This document shows positions 56,209-64,000 of a stretch of DNA of 64,000 nucleotides, in pieces (positions within the stretch are counted from its first letter, which is position 1; each line of letters starts with the position of its first letter). Source of the DNA: Parundibacterium terreum (GTDB taxonomy: Bacteria > Pseudomonadota > Gammaproteobacteria > Burkholderiales > Burkholderiaceae_D); contig NZ_BMED01000008.1 in assembly GCF_014636315.1 (NCBI RefSeq), positions 140,506 through 204,505 of the forward strand. Direction: 5' to 3'. The notes under the pieces were generated by a model, which did not search any database, had not been told where the DNA came from, and saw nothing but the letters and a program-made list of their open reading frames with translations. The position numbers were made by a program, and so were the translations under genes.

Positions 56209-57867
56209 TTAATCTGCTTTGATAACCCTGTTTTTGCCGGTATTTTTTGCTTCATACATGGCTTTATCCGCGCGCTTGACAACAGATTCCTGGGTTTCCC
56301 TTGGTTCGCGTAGCGCAACGCCGGCGCTGAAGGTAATCAGCAGGCGCTCATTATTGACCAGGAAAAAATGCTTGGTCAGTTCGCGTTGCACGCGTGTCAT
56401 CGCCTGGGCTGCTTCATCCAGATTGGTTTCCGGCATCACAATCAGGAATTCCTCGCCGCCGTAACGCGCAATGACGTCGATAGAGCGCAAGGTCTGTTTG
56501 ACGATGCGTACCAGATGCACAAGTGCCTCATCGCCGGCAGCATGGCCATGCATGTCATTGAGTTTTTTGAAGTTGTCCAGGTCCAGCATGGCCGCGCACA
56601 AGGGAGTGCCGCGGCGGTCTGCGCGATCCGCTTCGCGATCGAACACATCGTCCAGCCCGCGCCGGTTCAGGCTACCTGTCAGTTCATCTTCGCGTACCAA
56701 TTCACTCATGTGCGCGAGCTTTTCTTCCAGCTCCTTGATCCTGTCTTCGGCTTCTTTGACTTCTTTTTGTGCTGCCAGCATCATGTCGCGCGAGCGTATT
56801 GCTTCGGATTGCACCAGCTTGGTTTCGTCCAGCATCGAGCTGACCAGTTTGCCAACTTCCAAGCCGTCCTTGGCCTGGCTGATTTTTTTCGAATAGCCGT
56901 CCATCTTTGCATGGTAGTTGCCGGTGCTGTTGGCGATCACTTCCAGGCGGTCGATAAAGGTCGTCATCATGTTCTTTACCGACGACTGCGATTCGGCAAT
57001 GCTGTTTTTCAGCGCAGCCTGTTTGTAGATGACATCCTTCAGGCTGCGGGTCGCATCTTGCAATGCGCGGTGATCGATAGGACCTGAAATCAGGTTCTGC
57101 ACGACTTCAATTTGCCCTCGCAGCCAATTGTCATGGTCCAGCAGTTCATGCACGTTTTCCAACAGCAGGCTAAACAGGCGCAACAGCAACTCCTGCTGCT
57201 CGGCGCTGTCACCGCTCTTCAATTCTATCTGGAAGCATAACTGCTTCAAGCGCGCAGCAACCTGGTTCAGGCTGTTCTCGTTGGTCGCTTCTTTGACAGC
57301 AGTACCCAGCGCCTCAGCATCGGCGGCCAGCTTGGGTGTGGTCTGGAGTAGCGAAGTCAGTGCCAGCGACAGGGTGCGGTACAGCGAATCCTTCAGGATG
57401 CGCACCATAGGCTCATCTTCGGCGAAGCTGTCGACTAAAGAAATGCCGGAACTGAGGGAGGGGGCGGGCGGCGGTATGTCATCCACCAGGCTGATCCCCT
57501 TGGATGCAGGTGGCGTGGCTGGCTTGGCCGATAGCTTTTCTACGAGCTGGTTCAAGCTCTTGCTGTAATCTTCCCAGTCTTTTGCCCTTACCGCGCGGCT
57601 TAGTCTCTGGCCGAACATGGCGATCTCTGGCGGAGACTTTTGCAGGCTGCTTGCAAAGCTTGTCAGCATTGCTTCTGCCTCGGATGCCTGTAGCGCTGCG
57701 ATCTGTGCTTTTTTTGCCTCTTCGTCAGGCTCGCCGGAGATGTCCAGATATAGCTTGCGGTATGCGTCCGGCGTTGGCGCTATGCGCTCCAGTGCCAAAC
57801 GCCGGAAGGTTTCCCTGGCAATGTCTGTGGGACTTTTGAATTGCGAGCTATTTGAATTATTTGACAT
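56209..57867 (-). CDS. Diguanylate cyclase (GGDEF)
   Basis: Makes c-di-GMP from two GTP. The 552-residue cytosolic protein has a long helical N-terminal region (1 to about 300, no recognised sensor), a coiled coil (about 310-390) and a GGDEF domain (about 390-550) with active site GGEEF near 470-474. The product-inhibition site RxxD is present as RSID shortly before it (RSIDVIARYGGEEF), as in PleD. No EAL domain. A c-di-GMP reader (YcgR) is encoded in the flagellar cluster. Confidence 0.93.
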   Translation of the reverse strand: MSNNSNSSQFKSPTDIARETFRRLALERIAPTPDAYRKLYLDISGEPDEEAKKAQIAALQASEAEAMLTSFASSLQKSPPEIAMFGQRLSRAVRAKDWEDYSKSLNQLVEKLSAKPATPPASKGISLVDDIPPPAPSLSSGISLVDSFAEDEPMVRILKDSLYRTLSLALTSLLQTTPKLAADAEALGTAVKEATNENSLNQVAARLKQLCFQIELKSGDSAEQQELLLRLFSLLLENVHELLDHDNWLRGQIEVVQNLISGPIDHRALQDATRSLKDVIYKQAALKNSIAESQSSVKNMMTTFIDRLEVIANSTGNYHAKMDGYSKKISQAKDGLEVGKLVSSMLDETKLVQSEAIRSRDMMLAAQKEVKEAEDRIKELEEKLAHMSELVREDELTGSLNRRGLDDVFDREADRADRRGTPLCAAMLDLDNFKKLNDMHGHAAGDEALVHLVRIVKQTLRSIDVIARYGGEEFLIVMPETNLDEAAQAMTRVQRELTKHFFLVNNERLLITFSAGVALREPRETQESVVKRADKAMYEAKNTGKNRVIKAD

Positions 57868-58008
57868 GACGCAAGCGAGCCGATGTTAAGTGACGAAACT
57901 TATTGGTATGGGGTGAGCAGTCCCCAATAGGTCCGATCGGCAGACAGTTAACTTCGCGCCTCACGAACCATGTCGATTCTAGAGGTTTTTCGCGAAGCAA
58001 GACAAATA

Positions 58009-58656
58009 TTATTCAACCAGTTGATTTTTTATTGCGTAGTGAGTCAGCTCGGCGTTGTGCCGCAGCTTCATTTTTAACAATACACGGGCGCGATATTCGC
58101 TGACAGTTTTGACAGAAAGTGAAAGCTCTTTGGCAATGTCGCTGACGGTCTTGCCGGAAGCGATCATGGTCATGGTCTGGAATTCCCTGTCCGACAAGCT
58201 CTTGTGCAAGGCGCCATCGTGCGGCTGGTTCAGGTTATTGGCCAATTCCTGTGCCAGTTGTGTACTGACATATTTCAGGCCTGCCGCCACTTGGCGTATC
58301 GCATCCAGTATGTCGGCCGCGCCGGCCTGTTTGTTCAGGTAGCCGGCGGCGCCCGCCTTATGCGAGCGTATCGCGTATTGTTCCTCGCTGTGGATGGAGA
58401 ACATCAGTACCGAGATGGCGGGGATTTCTTTCTTGATCTGCTTCAGGACTTCGATGCCGTTGCGGTCAGGTAAAGAGATGTCCAGCAAGACAACGTCGCA
58501 TTCCAATTGGCGCACTTGCTTGATTGCTTCCAGGCCGGTTTCTGCTTCGCCGGCGACGACAATATCCGCACTGCTGCCAATAATTTGTTTTAATCCTTCT
58601 CTCACTACCGCGTGATCGTCAACGATCAGTAGTTTGATTGCGGTGCTGTCAGTCAT
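58009..58656 (-). CDS. NarL/FixJ-family response regulator
   Basis: A 215-residue two-component regulator. The receiver domain (about 5-125) has acidic Asp13/Asp14 (VDDH), phospho-acceptor Asp59 (VVLLDISLPDRNG) and conserved Lys near 109. A LuxR-type HTH (about 145-205) has LSDREFQTMTMIASGKTVSDIAKELSLSVKTVSEYRARVL. It resembles UvrY/GacA-like regulators. The sensor kinase gene is not adjacent. It lies upstream of the diguanylate cyclase on the same strand, 141 bases away. Confidence 0.92.
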   Translation of the reverse strand: MTDSTAIKLLIVDDHAVVREGLKQIIGSSADIVVAGEAETGLEAIKQVRQLECDVVLLDISLPDRNGIEVLKQIKKEIPAISVLMFSIHSEEQYAIRSHKAGAAGYLNKQAGAADILDAIRQVAAGLKYVSTQLAQELANNLNQPHDGALHKSLSDREFQTMTMIASGKTVSDIAKELSLSVKTVSEYRARVLLKMKLRHNAELTHYAIKNQLVE

Positions 58657-58974
58657 GCATTTACCTTGAAATTGAGGGGCATTATTGATTCTGTGCTATT
58701 TATTTCTGCCCTTTTTACCTTATCTGCTATTTTATAAGGCTTGGCACTTGAGCGGCAGGCAAATTTGTTATTAACTGTTTAATATGTTGCAAATAGCTAC
58801 AGACGGCTAGATGCAGTTTTTTAGTTCGCTCCTGCTTGTTTGCGACCCGGCGGCAAAACTTATTAAGCTGCGCCGGTGCCTTGCATCCCGGTTCCGGCGC
58901 TTAGTTACAGGATCCGTGCGAAATTCGCTGAACTTTAGCTGCGTAGCCAGTGCTGGCTCCGCTACAATACCCTT
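58657..58974. other. Divergent promoter region of the response regulator and greB
   Basis: 318 bases without a gene. It contains a 7-bp GC-rich dyad (58870-58876 with 58894-58900) and a TACAAT at 58963-58968, directly before the greB ATG. Confidence 0.45.
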
Positions 58975-59526
58975 ATGAATAAAGCATTTGTCAAAGAAAC
59001 CGAGCAGGATGACGACGACCTGGAAGCGGGCGCGCCGCCTATACCCGCGGGCGTTAAAAATTACATGACCCCGGAAGGTTACGACAGGATGAAGACCGAG
59101 CTGCTGCGTCTGATCGATGTAGACCGCCCCGAAGTTGTCAACATCGTTTCTTGGGCTGCTTCCAATGGCGACCGCTCTGAAAACGGCGACTATATTTACG
59201 GGAAGCGCAGATTGCGTGAGATCGACCGCCGTATCCGCTTTCTGACCAAGCGGCTGGATCTTGCCGAAGTGGTCGATCCGCGCGTGCACCATGGTTCCGA
59301 CCAGATATTTTTTGGCGCAACAGTGCGCTATGAAAACCTGGCCGGAGAAGAGCAGGTGATCACGATTACCGGTGTGGATGAGTTCGATCCGCTCAAAGGC
59401 AAGATCAGCTGGATATCGCCGGTGGCAAGGGCGCTGACCAAGGCCAGGACCGGCGACACGGTCGTGCTGCAGACGCCTGCAGGCGAAGACGAGCTTTACG
59501 TCATCGACGTCACATATCCCGAGTAA
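58975..59526 (+). CDS. greB: Transcription elongation factor GreB
   Basis: Stimulates RNA cleavage in backtracked RNA polymerase. The 183-residue protein has an N-terminal coiled coil with the acidic tip NGDRSENGDY (Asp and Glu at the polymerase active site), IYGKRRLREIDRRIRFLTKRL, and a C-terminal FKBP-like domain ending GEDELYVIDVTYPE. About 28 acidic residues precede the usual start, as I recall for other betaproteobacterial GreB. The ATG at 58975 has no ribosome site before it and may be leaderless. Confidence 0.93.
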   Translation: MNKAFVKETEQDDDDLEAGAPPIPAGVKNYMTPEGYDRMKTELLRLIDVDRPEVVNIVSWAASNGDRSENGDYIYGKRRLREIDRRIRFLTKRLDLAEVVDPRVHHGSDQIFFGATVRYENLAGEEQVITITGVDEFDPLKGKISWISPVARALTKARTGDTVVLQTPAGEDELYVIDVTYPE

Positions 59527-59554
59527 GCGTTTTCGAGTGCTTGAGATTTAAGGC

Positions 59555-59577
59555 GCTTGCCCTGCAGCAGGGCAAGC
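59555..59577. terminator. Hairpin between greB and spoT
   Basis: A 10-bp perfect stem (59555-59564 with 59568-59577) with CAG loop lies between the convergent genes. There is no U run on either strand, so it may be a weak or Rho-assisted end. Confidence 0.45.
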
Positions 59578-59596
59578 GGCCAATTGGTCACGGTAT

Positions 59597-61894
59597 TTAT
59601 CCGTGATCGCGCACTATCTTGGAAACACCGTTGAGGTGCTTGATATTGCGCATCAGCCTTGCCAGATGCAGGCGGTCGTCCACCTGTATCGTGAAATGGA
59701 TATTGGTCATGTCGTTGGCGTCGCCGTCTTCCATATTGACATGGCTGATGTTGACGTCCGATTCGCCGATCTCGGCGGCAATGCGTGCCAGTGCGCCACG
59801 CTCATTGTTGACTGTGACGGTGATGCGGGTATCGAAACGGCGGTTCAGGTCCTCGCCCCAGCTGACATCAATCCAGCGGTCCGGCTCTTTTACCTGCATA
59901 CGCTTGGCGTTTTCGCAGGTGTCAACGTGCACGACCAGGCCCTGGTCGCGCTTCAGCTGGCCGATGATGGCGTCGCCCGGTATCGGCATGCAGCAAGGAG
60001 CGAGCTGCACCGATACGCCTTCGCTGCCGTAAATAATGACAGGGTCGCGTTTGGCAAAGGCCTTGTCTCCGCCGGTATGCTGGAAAGGGATAGACGGAGA
60101 ATCGTCTTCCACCAGATCCAGGATATGGCGCGCGACCAGTGCGGCCATGCGCTTGCCTATGCCGATGTCGGTATGGATTTCGTCCAGCGACTTGGCGCTC
60201 GATTCGTTGAGCAACTTGTCTACCAGCGCGTCCGGCAATTCCGGGTTCAGGTGTACCGCAACCAGTGCCTGTGCCAGCAGGTGCTTGCCCAGCTCGGTCG
60301 ATTCATTCAGGTTGATGGTGCGCAGATAATGGCGTATCGCTGAGCGTGCCTTGCCGGTGCGCACATAGGTCAGCCAGTTCGGCGTAGGGCGCGAACTAGG
60401 GGACGTAATGATCTCGATGATGTCGCCGTTTTTCAGTTCCGAGCGTAAAGGCACGGGCTCATTATTGATACGGGTGGCAATCGCCTGGTCGCCGATGTCG
60501 GTATGGATAGTGTACGCAAAATCCAGCGCGGTGGCGCCGCGCGGCAGCGCAATGATCTTGGATTTCGGTGTGAACACATAGACCGAATCCGGAAACAGGT
60601 CGATCTTCACATGCTCCAGGAACTCGGCGGAATCGCCAGTCTGTTTCTGGATGTCCAGCAGCGATTGCAGCCACGCATGCGTGCGCTGCTGCAGGTCGGT
60701 CAGGCTGCCTTCTTCATTTTTGTATAGCCAGTGCGCGGCCACGCCGGACTCGGCTACATGGTGCATGTCCTGCGTTCGGATCTGGAATTCCACCGGCGTG
60801 CCGTAAGGGCCGATCAATGTCGTATGCAGCGACTGGTAGCCGTTGGTCTTCGGTATGGCGATGTAATCTTTAAATTTTCCGGGCATAGGTTTGTACAACG
60901 CGTGCAGCGAACCCAATGCGTAATAGCTGTTCTGGAAGCTGTCGACCACGATGCGGAAGCCATACACGTCCAGCACCTGCGAGAAGCTCAGCTTCTTGTC
61001 ATGCATCTTGCGGTAAATGCCGTACAGGGTCTTTTCGCGGCCATATACCTGCGCAGGCAGGCCGGCGCTGGCCAGCGCGTCCTTGACCGCTTCCATAATC
61101 TTGTTGACGACTTCGCGGCGATTGCCGCGCGCTGCCTTGACTGCCTTGGCCAGCGTCCGGTAGCGCATGGGATAAATATGCGAAAACGCCAGGTCCTGCA
61201 GTTCGCGATAGATATTGTTCAGGCCCAGGCGGTGTGCGATGGGGACATACACTTCCATCGTCTCGCGCGAGATGCGGCGCTGTTTTTCCGGCGCCATCGC
61301 ACCCAGCGTGCGCATATTGTGCAGGCGGTCCGCCAGCTTGACCAGGATTACGCGCACATCGCGCGCCATCGCCAGCAGCATCTTGCGGAAGTTCTCTGCC
61401 TGCGCCTCGATCTGGCTCTGGAACTCTATTTTTTCCAGCTTGGACAAGCCGTCTACCAGCGTCGCCACCGGTGCGCCGAAGCGCTCTATCAGCTCTTCCT
61501 TCTTGACGTCCTGGTCTTCCATGACGTCATGCAGCAGCGCCGCCATGATGGCCTGCACATCCAGCTTCCATTCCGCGCAGATCTCGGCGACCGCAATGGG
61601 GTGCGAGATATACGGTTCGCCGGATTTCCTCACCTGACCCAGATGCATTTCATCCGAGAAGCGATAGGCTTCCTTGACCAGTTTCAGGTCGCCGGGAGCC
61701 AGGTATTCGGAAAGACGGTTGGTCAGGTCGGTAATCGACGCGACACAGGAATTAGTCGTGCGGGTAGTCGACGCATTAGCCGCATCGGCGACTGGTGTTG
61801 CTGCAGAGGAGAGTTTTTTTTTGCTTGCAGGGGGGCGAGGCGCGGGGTGCTCAGGAGCGGCTGTGAGAGAAGAATTGGTGTCTATGATATTCAT
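59597..61894 (-). CDS. spoT: Bifunctional (p)ppGpp synthetase/hydrolase SpoT
   Basis: Controls the stringent response. The 765-residue protein has a Thr/Ala/Pro-rich N-terminal extension (about 1-60), an HD hydrolase domain (about 65-230) with intact metal motif HDVMED, a synthetase domain (about 290-420) with FKDYIAIPKTNGYQSLHT, then TGS (about 440-505), a conserved helical/CC region and a C-terminal ACT domain (about 690-765). Intact HD motif and KFKD, rather than RelA's acidic motif, support SpoT. It follows rpoZ by 42 bases, and gmk-rpoZ-spoT is as in E. coli. Confidence 0.95.
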   Translation of the reverse strand: MNIIDTNSSLTAAPEHPAPRPPASKKKLSSAATPVADAANASTTRTTNSCVASITDLTNRLSEYLAPGDLKLVKEAYRFSDEMHLGQVRKSGEPYISHPIAVAEICAEWKLDVQAIMAALLHDVMEDQDVKKEELIERFGAPVATLVDGLSKLEKIEFQSQIEAQAENFRKMLLAMARDVRVILVKLADRLHNMRTLGAMAPEKQRRISRETMEVYVPIAHRLGLNNIYRELQDLAFSHIYPMRYRTLAKAVKAARGNRREVVNKIMEAVKDALASAGLPAQVYGREKTLYGIYRKMHDKKLSFSQVLDVYGFRIVVDSFQNSYYALGSLHALYKPMPGKFKDYIAIPKTNGYQSLHTTLIGPYGTPVEFQIRTQDMHHVAESGVAAHWLYKNEEGSLTDLQQRTHAWLQSLLDIQKQTGDSAEFLEHVKIDLFPDSVYVFTPKSKIIALPRGATALDFAYTIHTDIGDQAIATRINNEPVPLRSELKNGDIIEIITSPSSRPTPNWLTYVRTGKARSAIRHYLRTINLNESTELGKHLLAQALVAVHLNPELPDALVDKLLNESSAKSLDEIHTDIGIGKRMAALVARHILDLVEDDSPSIPFQHTGGDKAFAKRDPVIIYGSEGVSVQLAPCCMPIPGDAIIGQLKRDQGLVVHVDTCENAKRMQVKEPDRWIDVSWGEDLNRRFDTRITVTVNNERGALARIAAEIGESDVNISHVNMEDGDANDMTNIHFTIQVDDRLHLARLMRNIKHLNGVSKIVRDHG

Positions 61895-61936
61895 TCTGCC
61901 TGTTTCCCAGCCGCTTCACGGTAGTAATAATCAGAA

Positions 61937-62140
61937 TTAAACTGGAACTTTTTTCAGCATCTCAATACCGATCTTGCCTTCAGCGATCTCACGCAGGGCT
62001 ACCACAGTTGGTTTGTCTTTGGAATCAACTTTTGGGGTGTGACCTTGCAACAATTGGCGCGCACGATAAGTAGCGCACAGTGTGAGCTGGAAACGGTTTG
62101 GGATTTGCTTCAAAGAATCTTCAATTGTAATACGGGCCAT
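61937..62140 (-). CDS. rpoZ: RNA polymerase omega subunit
   Basis: A 67-residue omega subunit that supports beta' folding and holds a ppGpp site in proteobacteria. [21 protein letters not shown] and the stretch [13 protein letters not shown] are diagnostic. It lies between gmk and spoT; all three relate to guanine nucleotide balance. Confidence 0.97.
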   Translation of the reverse strand: MARITIEDSLKQIPNRFQLTLCATYRARQLLQGHTPKVDSKDKPTVVALREIAEGKIGIEMLKKVPV

Positions 62141-62215
62141 ATATTTTCCTTAGTACAGTCCAACGACTAGCTTAAAAATGCTCAATAAATCAGTAAATAC
62201 TGAGTGAATGCGTCA

Positions 62216-62860
62216 CTATTGGGGGTTGGCATGGATGCCCAATTGGGCAAACAGCTCTGCATTGCGGGTAGATTGTTGTGTAAAACGACAGCGGGTCGCT
62301 TTGACAACGGCATTCAATTCTGACAATGCAGTCGCAAACTCTTGATTAATAATAACATATTCGAACTCAGGAGCGTGCGCCATTTCTCCGCCAGCCGCAA
62401 GTATGCGTCTGGTAATGATGTGCGGCTCATCCTGCCCGCGCTTTTTCAGCCTGTCTTCCAGCGCCGGAATCGAAGGGGGCAGGATAAAAATGCCGACCGC
62501 GTTCGGGAACTGCTTTTTCACCTGCTGAGCGCCTTGCCAGTCTATCTCAAGCAGGATATCGGTGCCGGCTTTCATCTGCTGTTCTATGACGATGCGCGAG
62601 GTGCCGTAGTAATTGCCGTGTACTTCTGCTGATTCCAGGAATTCGCCCTGTGCCTTGCGCGCCAAAAAATCTTCCACTGTGGTGAAGTGGTATTCACGGC
62701 CGTCTTCTTCACCCGGGCGCGGCGGGCGCGTGGTGTAGGAGATCGACAGGCGTATTGCCGGTTCCTGTGCCAGCAGTGCATTCACCAGCGTTGACTTGCC
62801 CGCACCAGACGGCGCAGCAACCATGAACAGGCTACCGGCGGTAGGAGATGAAATCAGCAT
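62216..62860 (-). CDS. gmk: Guanylate kinase
   Basis: Phosphorylates GMP to GDP. The 214-residue protein has the P-loop APSGAGKST (16-24), the GMP-binding [19 protein letters not shown] and EVHGNYYGT, and [18 protein letters not shown]. Length is normal. First of gmk-rpoZ-spoT; 145 bases after yicC. Confidence 0.97.
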   Translation of the reverse strand: MLISSPTAGSLFMVAAPSGAGKSTLVNALLAQEPAIRLSISYTTRPPRPGEEDGREYHFTTVEDFLARKAQGEFLESAEVHGNYYGTSRIVIEQQMKAGTDILLEIDWQGAQQVKKQFPNAVGIFILPPSIPALEDRLKKRGQDEPHIITRRILAAGGEMAHAPEFEYVIINQEFATALSELNAVVKATRCRFTQQSTRNAELFAQLGIHANPQ

Positions 62861-63005
62861 ATATCCTCTAAGGTGTGGTTGGTCGGACGCTGCTTTTGGG
62901 ACGAAGGTGGAATTCCCTTCGCGCTTGCCGGCTCGCTGCCCTTATCGGCTATTTGCACCCGGCGGCACAAAATGCAAGGGCGCGAGTATAAGCAAATGCG
63001 CGCAT

Positions 63006-63926
63006 TTATTCAAGATTTTGCACTTGTTCGCGCATTTGTTCTATCAGCAGCTTCAATTCCATCGCTGCATCTGCCAGTTCCTTGGCCGCCGCCTTGGAGC
63101 CCAGCGTATTGGCTTCGCGATTCAGTTCCTGCATCATGAAATCCAGGCGTTTGCCGACCATGCCGCCTTTTTTAAGTATGTGGCGGGTTTCAGTCAGGTG
63201 GGCAGACAGGCGGGCCAGTTCTTCGGCCACGTCTATGCGTATGCCATACATGGTGACTTCCTGGCGTATCCGGTCCAGCGCTTCTTCGCGGGTGATGGTC
63301 TGGGCGGCGTTATTATTGGCGCCATTCTGCAGGGCCAGGCCCAAAGCTTCTTCCAGCCGGGTAGTGGCTTTTTGCTGGAACTGCTGCACGACTTGAGGTA
63401 TCAGCGGCGTAATGCGTACGACTATCTCTTCCATCGCGGCGATGCGACTCAGCAGGGTTTGTTCCAGTGCGGCGCCTTCGCGTTCGCGGCTTGTCACAAA
63501 AGCATCCAGGGTGCTGTTAATCGTCGATATGATGCTTGATTGCAACATTTCTTCATTTATTTCAGCTTCCTCGACCACGCCGGGCCAGCGCAGCAACTCA
63601 TTGACCGATAATGGCGTTGCTGTCAGGAATTGTTTTGTGACATGGGTTTGCAGATCGGCGATCTGGGTCAGGACCTCGGCATTCAGGGACTTCATTGCGC
63701 CGCTGTTGTTTTTTTTGCCAAAGCTGAAGCGGCATTCGACTTTGCCGCGCGTCAGCTTGCGCGAGATCGCTTCGCGAAACAGCGGTTCTATGGACCTGAA
63801 ATCGTCATTGATGCGGAATTGCAGATCAAGGAAGCGGGAATTGACGCTCTTGATCTCGATGGTGATGGTGCCCGCATCGGTCTCATTGGTCGTGGCGGCA
63901 TAGCCGGTCATGCTGTTAATAGTCAA
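63006..63926 (-). CDS. yicC: YicC family protein
   Basis: A 306-residue YicC protein with an N-terminal YicC domain (INSMTGYAATTNETDAGTIT, IKSVNSRFLDLQFRI) and a C-terminal DUF1732 domain (HILKKGGMVGKRLDFMMQELNREANTLGSKA). YicC proteins have been linked to endoribonuclease activity and small-RNA decay. The gene lies upstream of gmk on the same strand, a linkage I recall in many proteobacteria. Confidence 0.94.
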   Translation of the reverse strand: MTINSMTGYAATTNETDAGTITIEIKSVNSRFLDLQFRINDDFRSIEPLFREAISRKLTRGKVECRFSFGKKNNSGAMKSLNAEVLTQIADLQTHVTKQFLTATPLSVNELLRWPGVVEEAEINEEMLQSSIISTINSTLDAFVTSREREGAALEQTLLSRIAAMEEIVVRITPLIPQVVQQFQQKATTRLEEALGLALQNGANNNAAQTITREEALDRIRQEVTMYGIRIDVAEELARLSAHLTETRHILKKGGMVGKRLDFMMQELNREANTLGSKAAAKELADAAMELKLLIEQMREQVQNLE

Positions 63927-64000
63927 TTGGATTCCTTGTTAGGCAGGGCACGGCGTAAAAATTAACGCCCGGTGCCGCTAGGTTACGATAAGCTCGAAAA

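Noticed and set aside
55836-56222. A 128-codon plus-strand open frame between the secretion operon and the diguanylate cyclase gene.
   Set aside because: No ribosome site or recognisable domain, and it runs into the end of a real gene on the other strand.
60731-61924. A 397-codon plus-strand open frame opposite spoT.
   Set aside because: Antisense shadow of a strongly conserved gene, with no coding features of its own.

Overview
The window looks like a chromosomal segment of a motile betaproteobacterium (Burkholderiales). Protein styles and gene neighbourhoods (rne-rluC-HAD-Rieske-S49; gmk-rpoZ-spoT next to greB; a complete flagellar export and basal-body cluster with an FlhB-like partner gene) point to the Oxalobacteraceae (Herminiimonas/Janthinobacterium type). 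That placement is recall and inference, not a database result. I see no insertion sequence, prophage, CRISPR array, rRNA or tRNA gene.

Layout. 1-5.3 kb (+): end of a Cys/Met PLP enzyme, an FtsX-like permease (ybbP type), a group II truncated haemoglobin and rmuC. 5.4-8.3 kb (-): two related cyclophilin lipoproteins flanking a ComEA-like DNA-binding protein. 8.5-11.6 kb (-): moaA-mobA-moeA for molybdenum cofactor. 11.7-18.6 kb: rne (-) divergent from rluC, a HAD phosphatase, a Rieske protein and an S49 peptidase (+). 19-23.1 kb: mnmH and tesA (-), ybbA (+) and nnr (-). 23.1-42.5 kb: one long flagellar locus, nearly all on the minus strand. Read in transcription order it is fliC-flaG-fliD-fliS-fliT-fliK-like-flhB-like-ycgR, then fliFGHIJK, then fliLMNOPQR, with fliE alone on the plus strand. 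43-46.5 kb: an orphan PEP-CTERM protein, an unrecognised 265-residue protein and a TPR/GT41 O-GlcNAc-transferase-like glycosyltransferase. 46.8-55.8 kb (-): a type I secretion ABC transporter, its HlyD-type adaptor and a 1704-residue secreted-protein candidate. 56.2-58.7 kb: a diguanylate cyclase and a NarL-type response regulator. 59-64 kb: greB (+), then spoT, rpoZ, gmk and yicC (-).

The most unusual region is 44.7-55.8 kb. The large protein parses exactly into 10 leading 8-residue units, then 18 modules of 57 residues and 11 of 25, then 5 trailing units and a 278-residue C-terminal region with four Asp-rich calcium-type loops. The modules follow a higher-order order (mostly long-long-short-long-short alternating with long-long-short). 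Nearly every 8-residue unit carries Thr or Ser, and a GT41 enzyme is encoded next door. A secreted, possibly O-glycosylated surface or adhesion system is a reasonable inference. The GT41 enzyme could equally serve flagellin, whose gene lies about 2 kb from this block.

Many flagellar genes overlap by 8-14 bases or are separated by only a few bases, so translational coupling is likely. A FliA (sigma-28) type promoter is visible upstream of fliC. Clear intrinsic terminators follow comEA, rne, fliE/ycgR (bidirectional), sppA/mnmH (bidirectional) and the large repeat gene.
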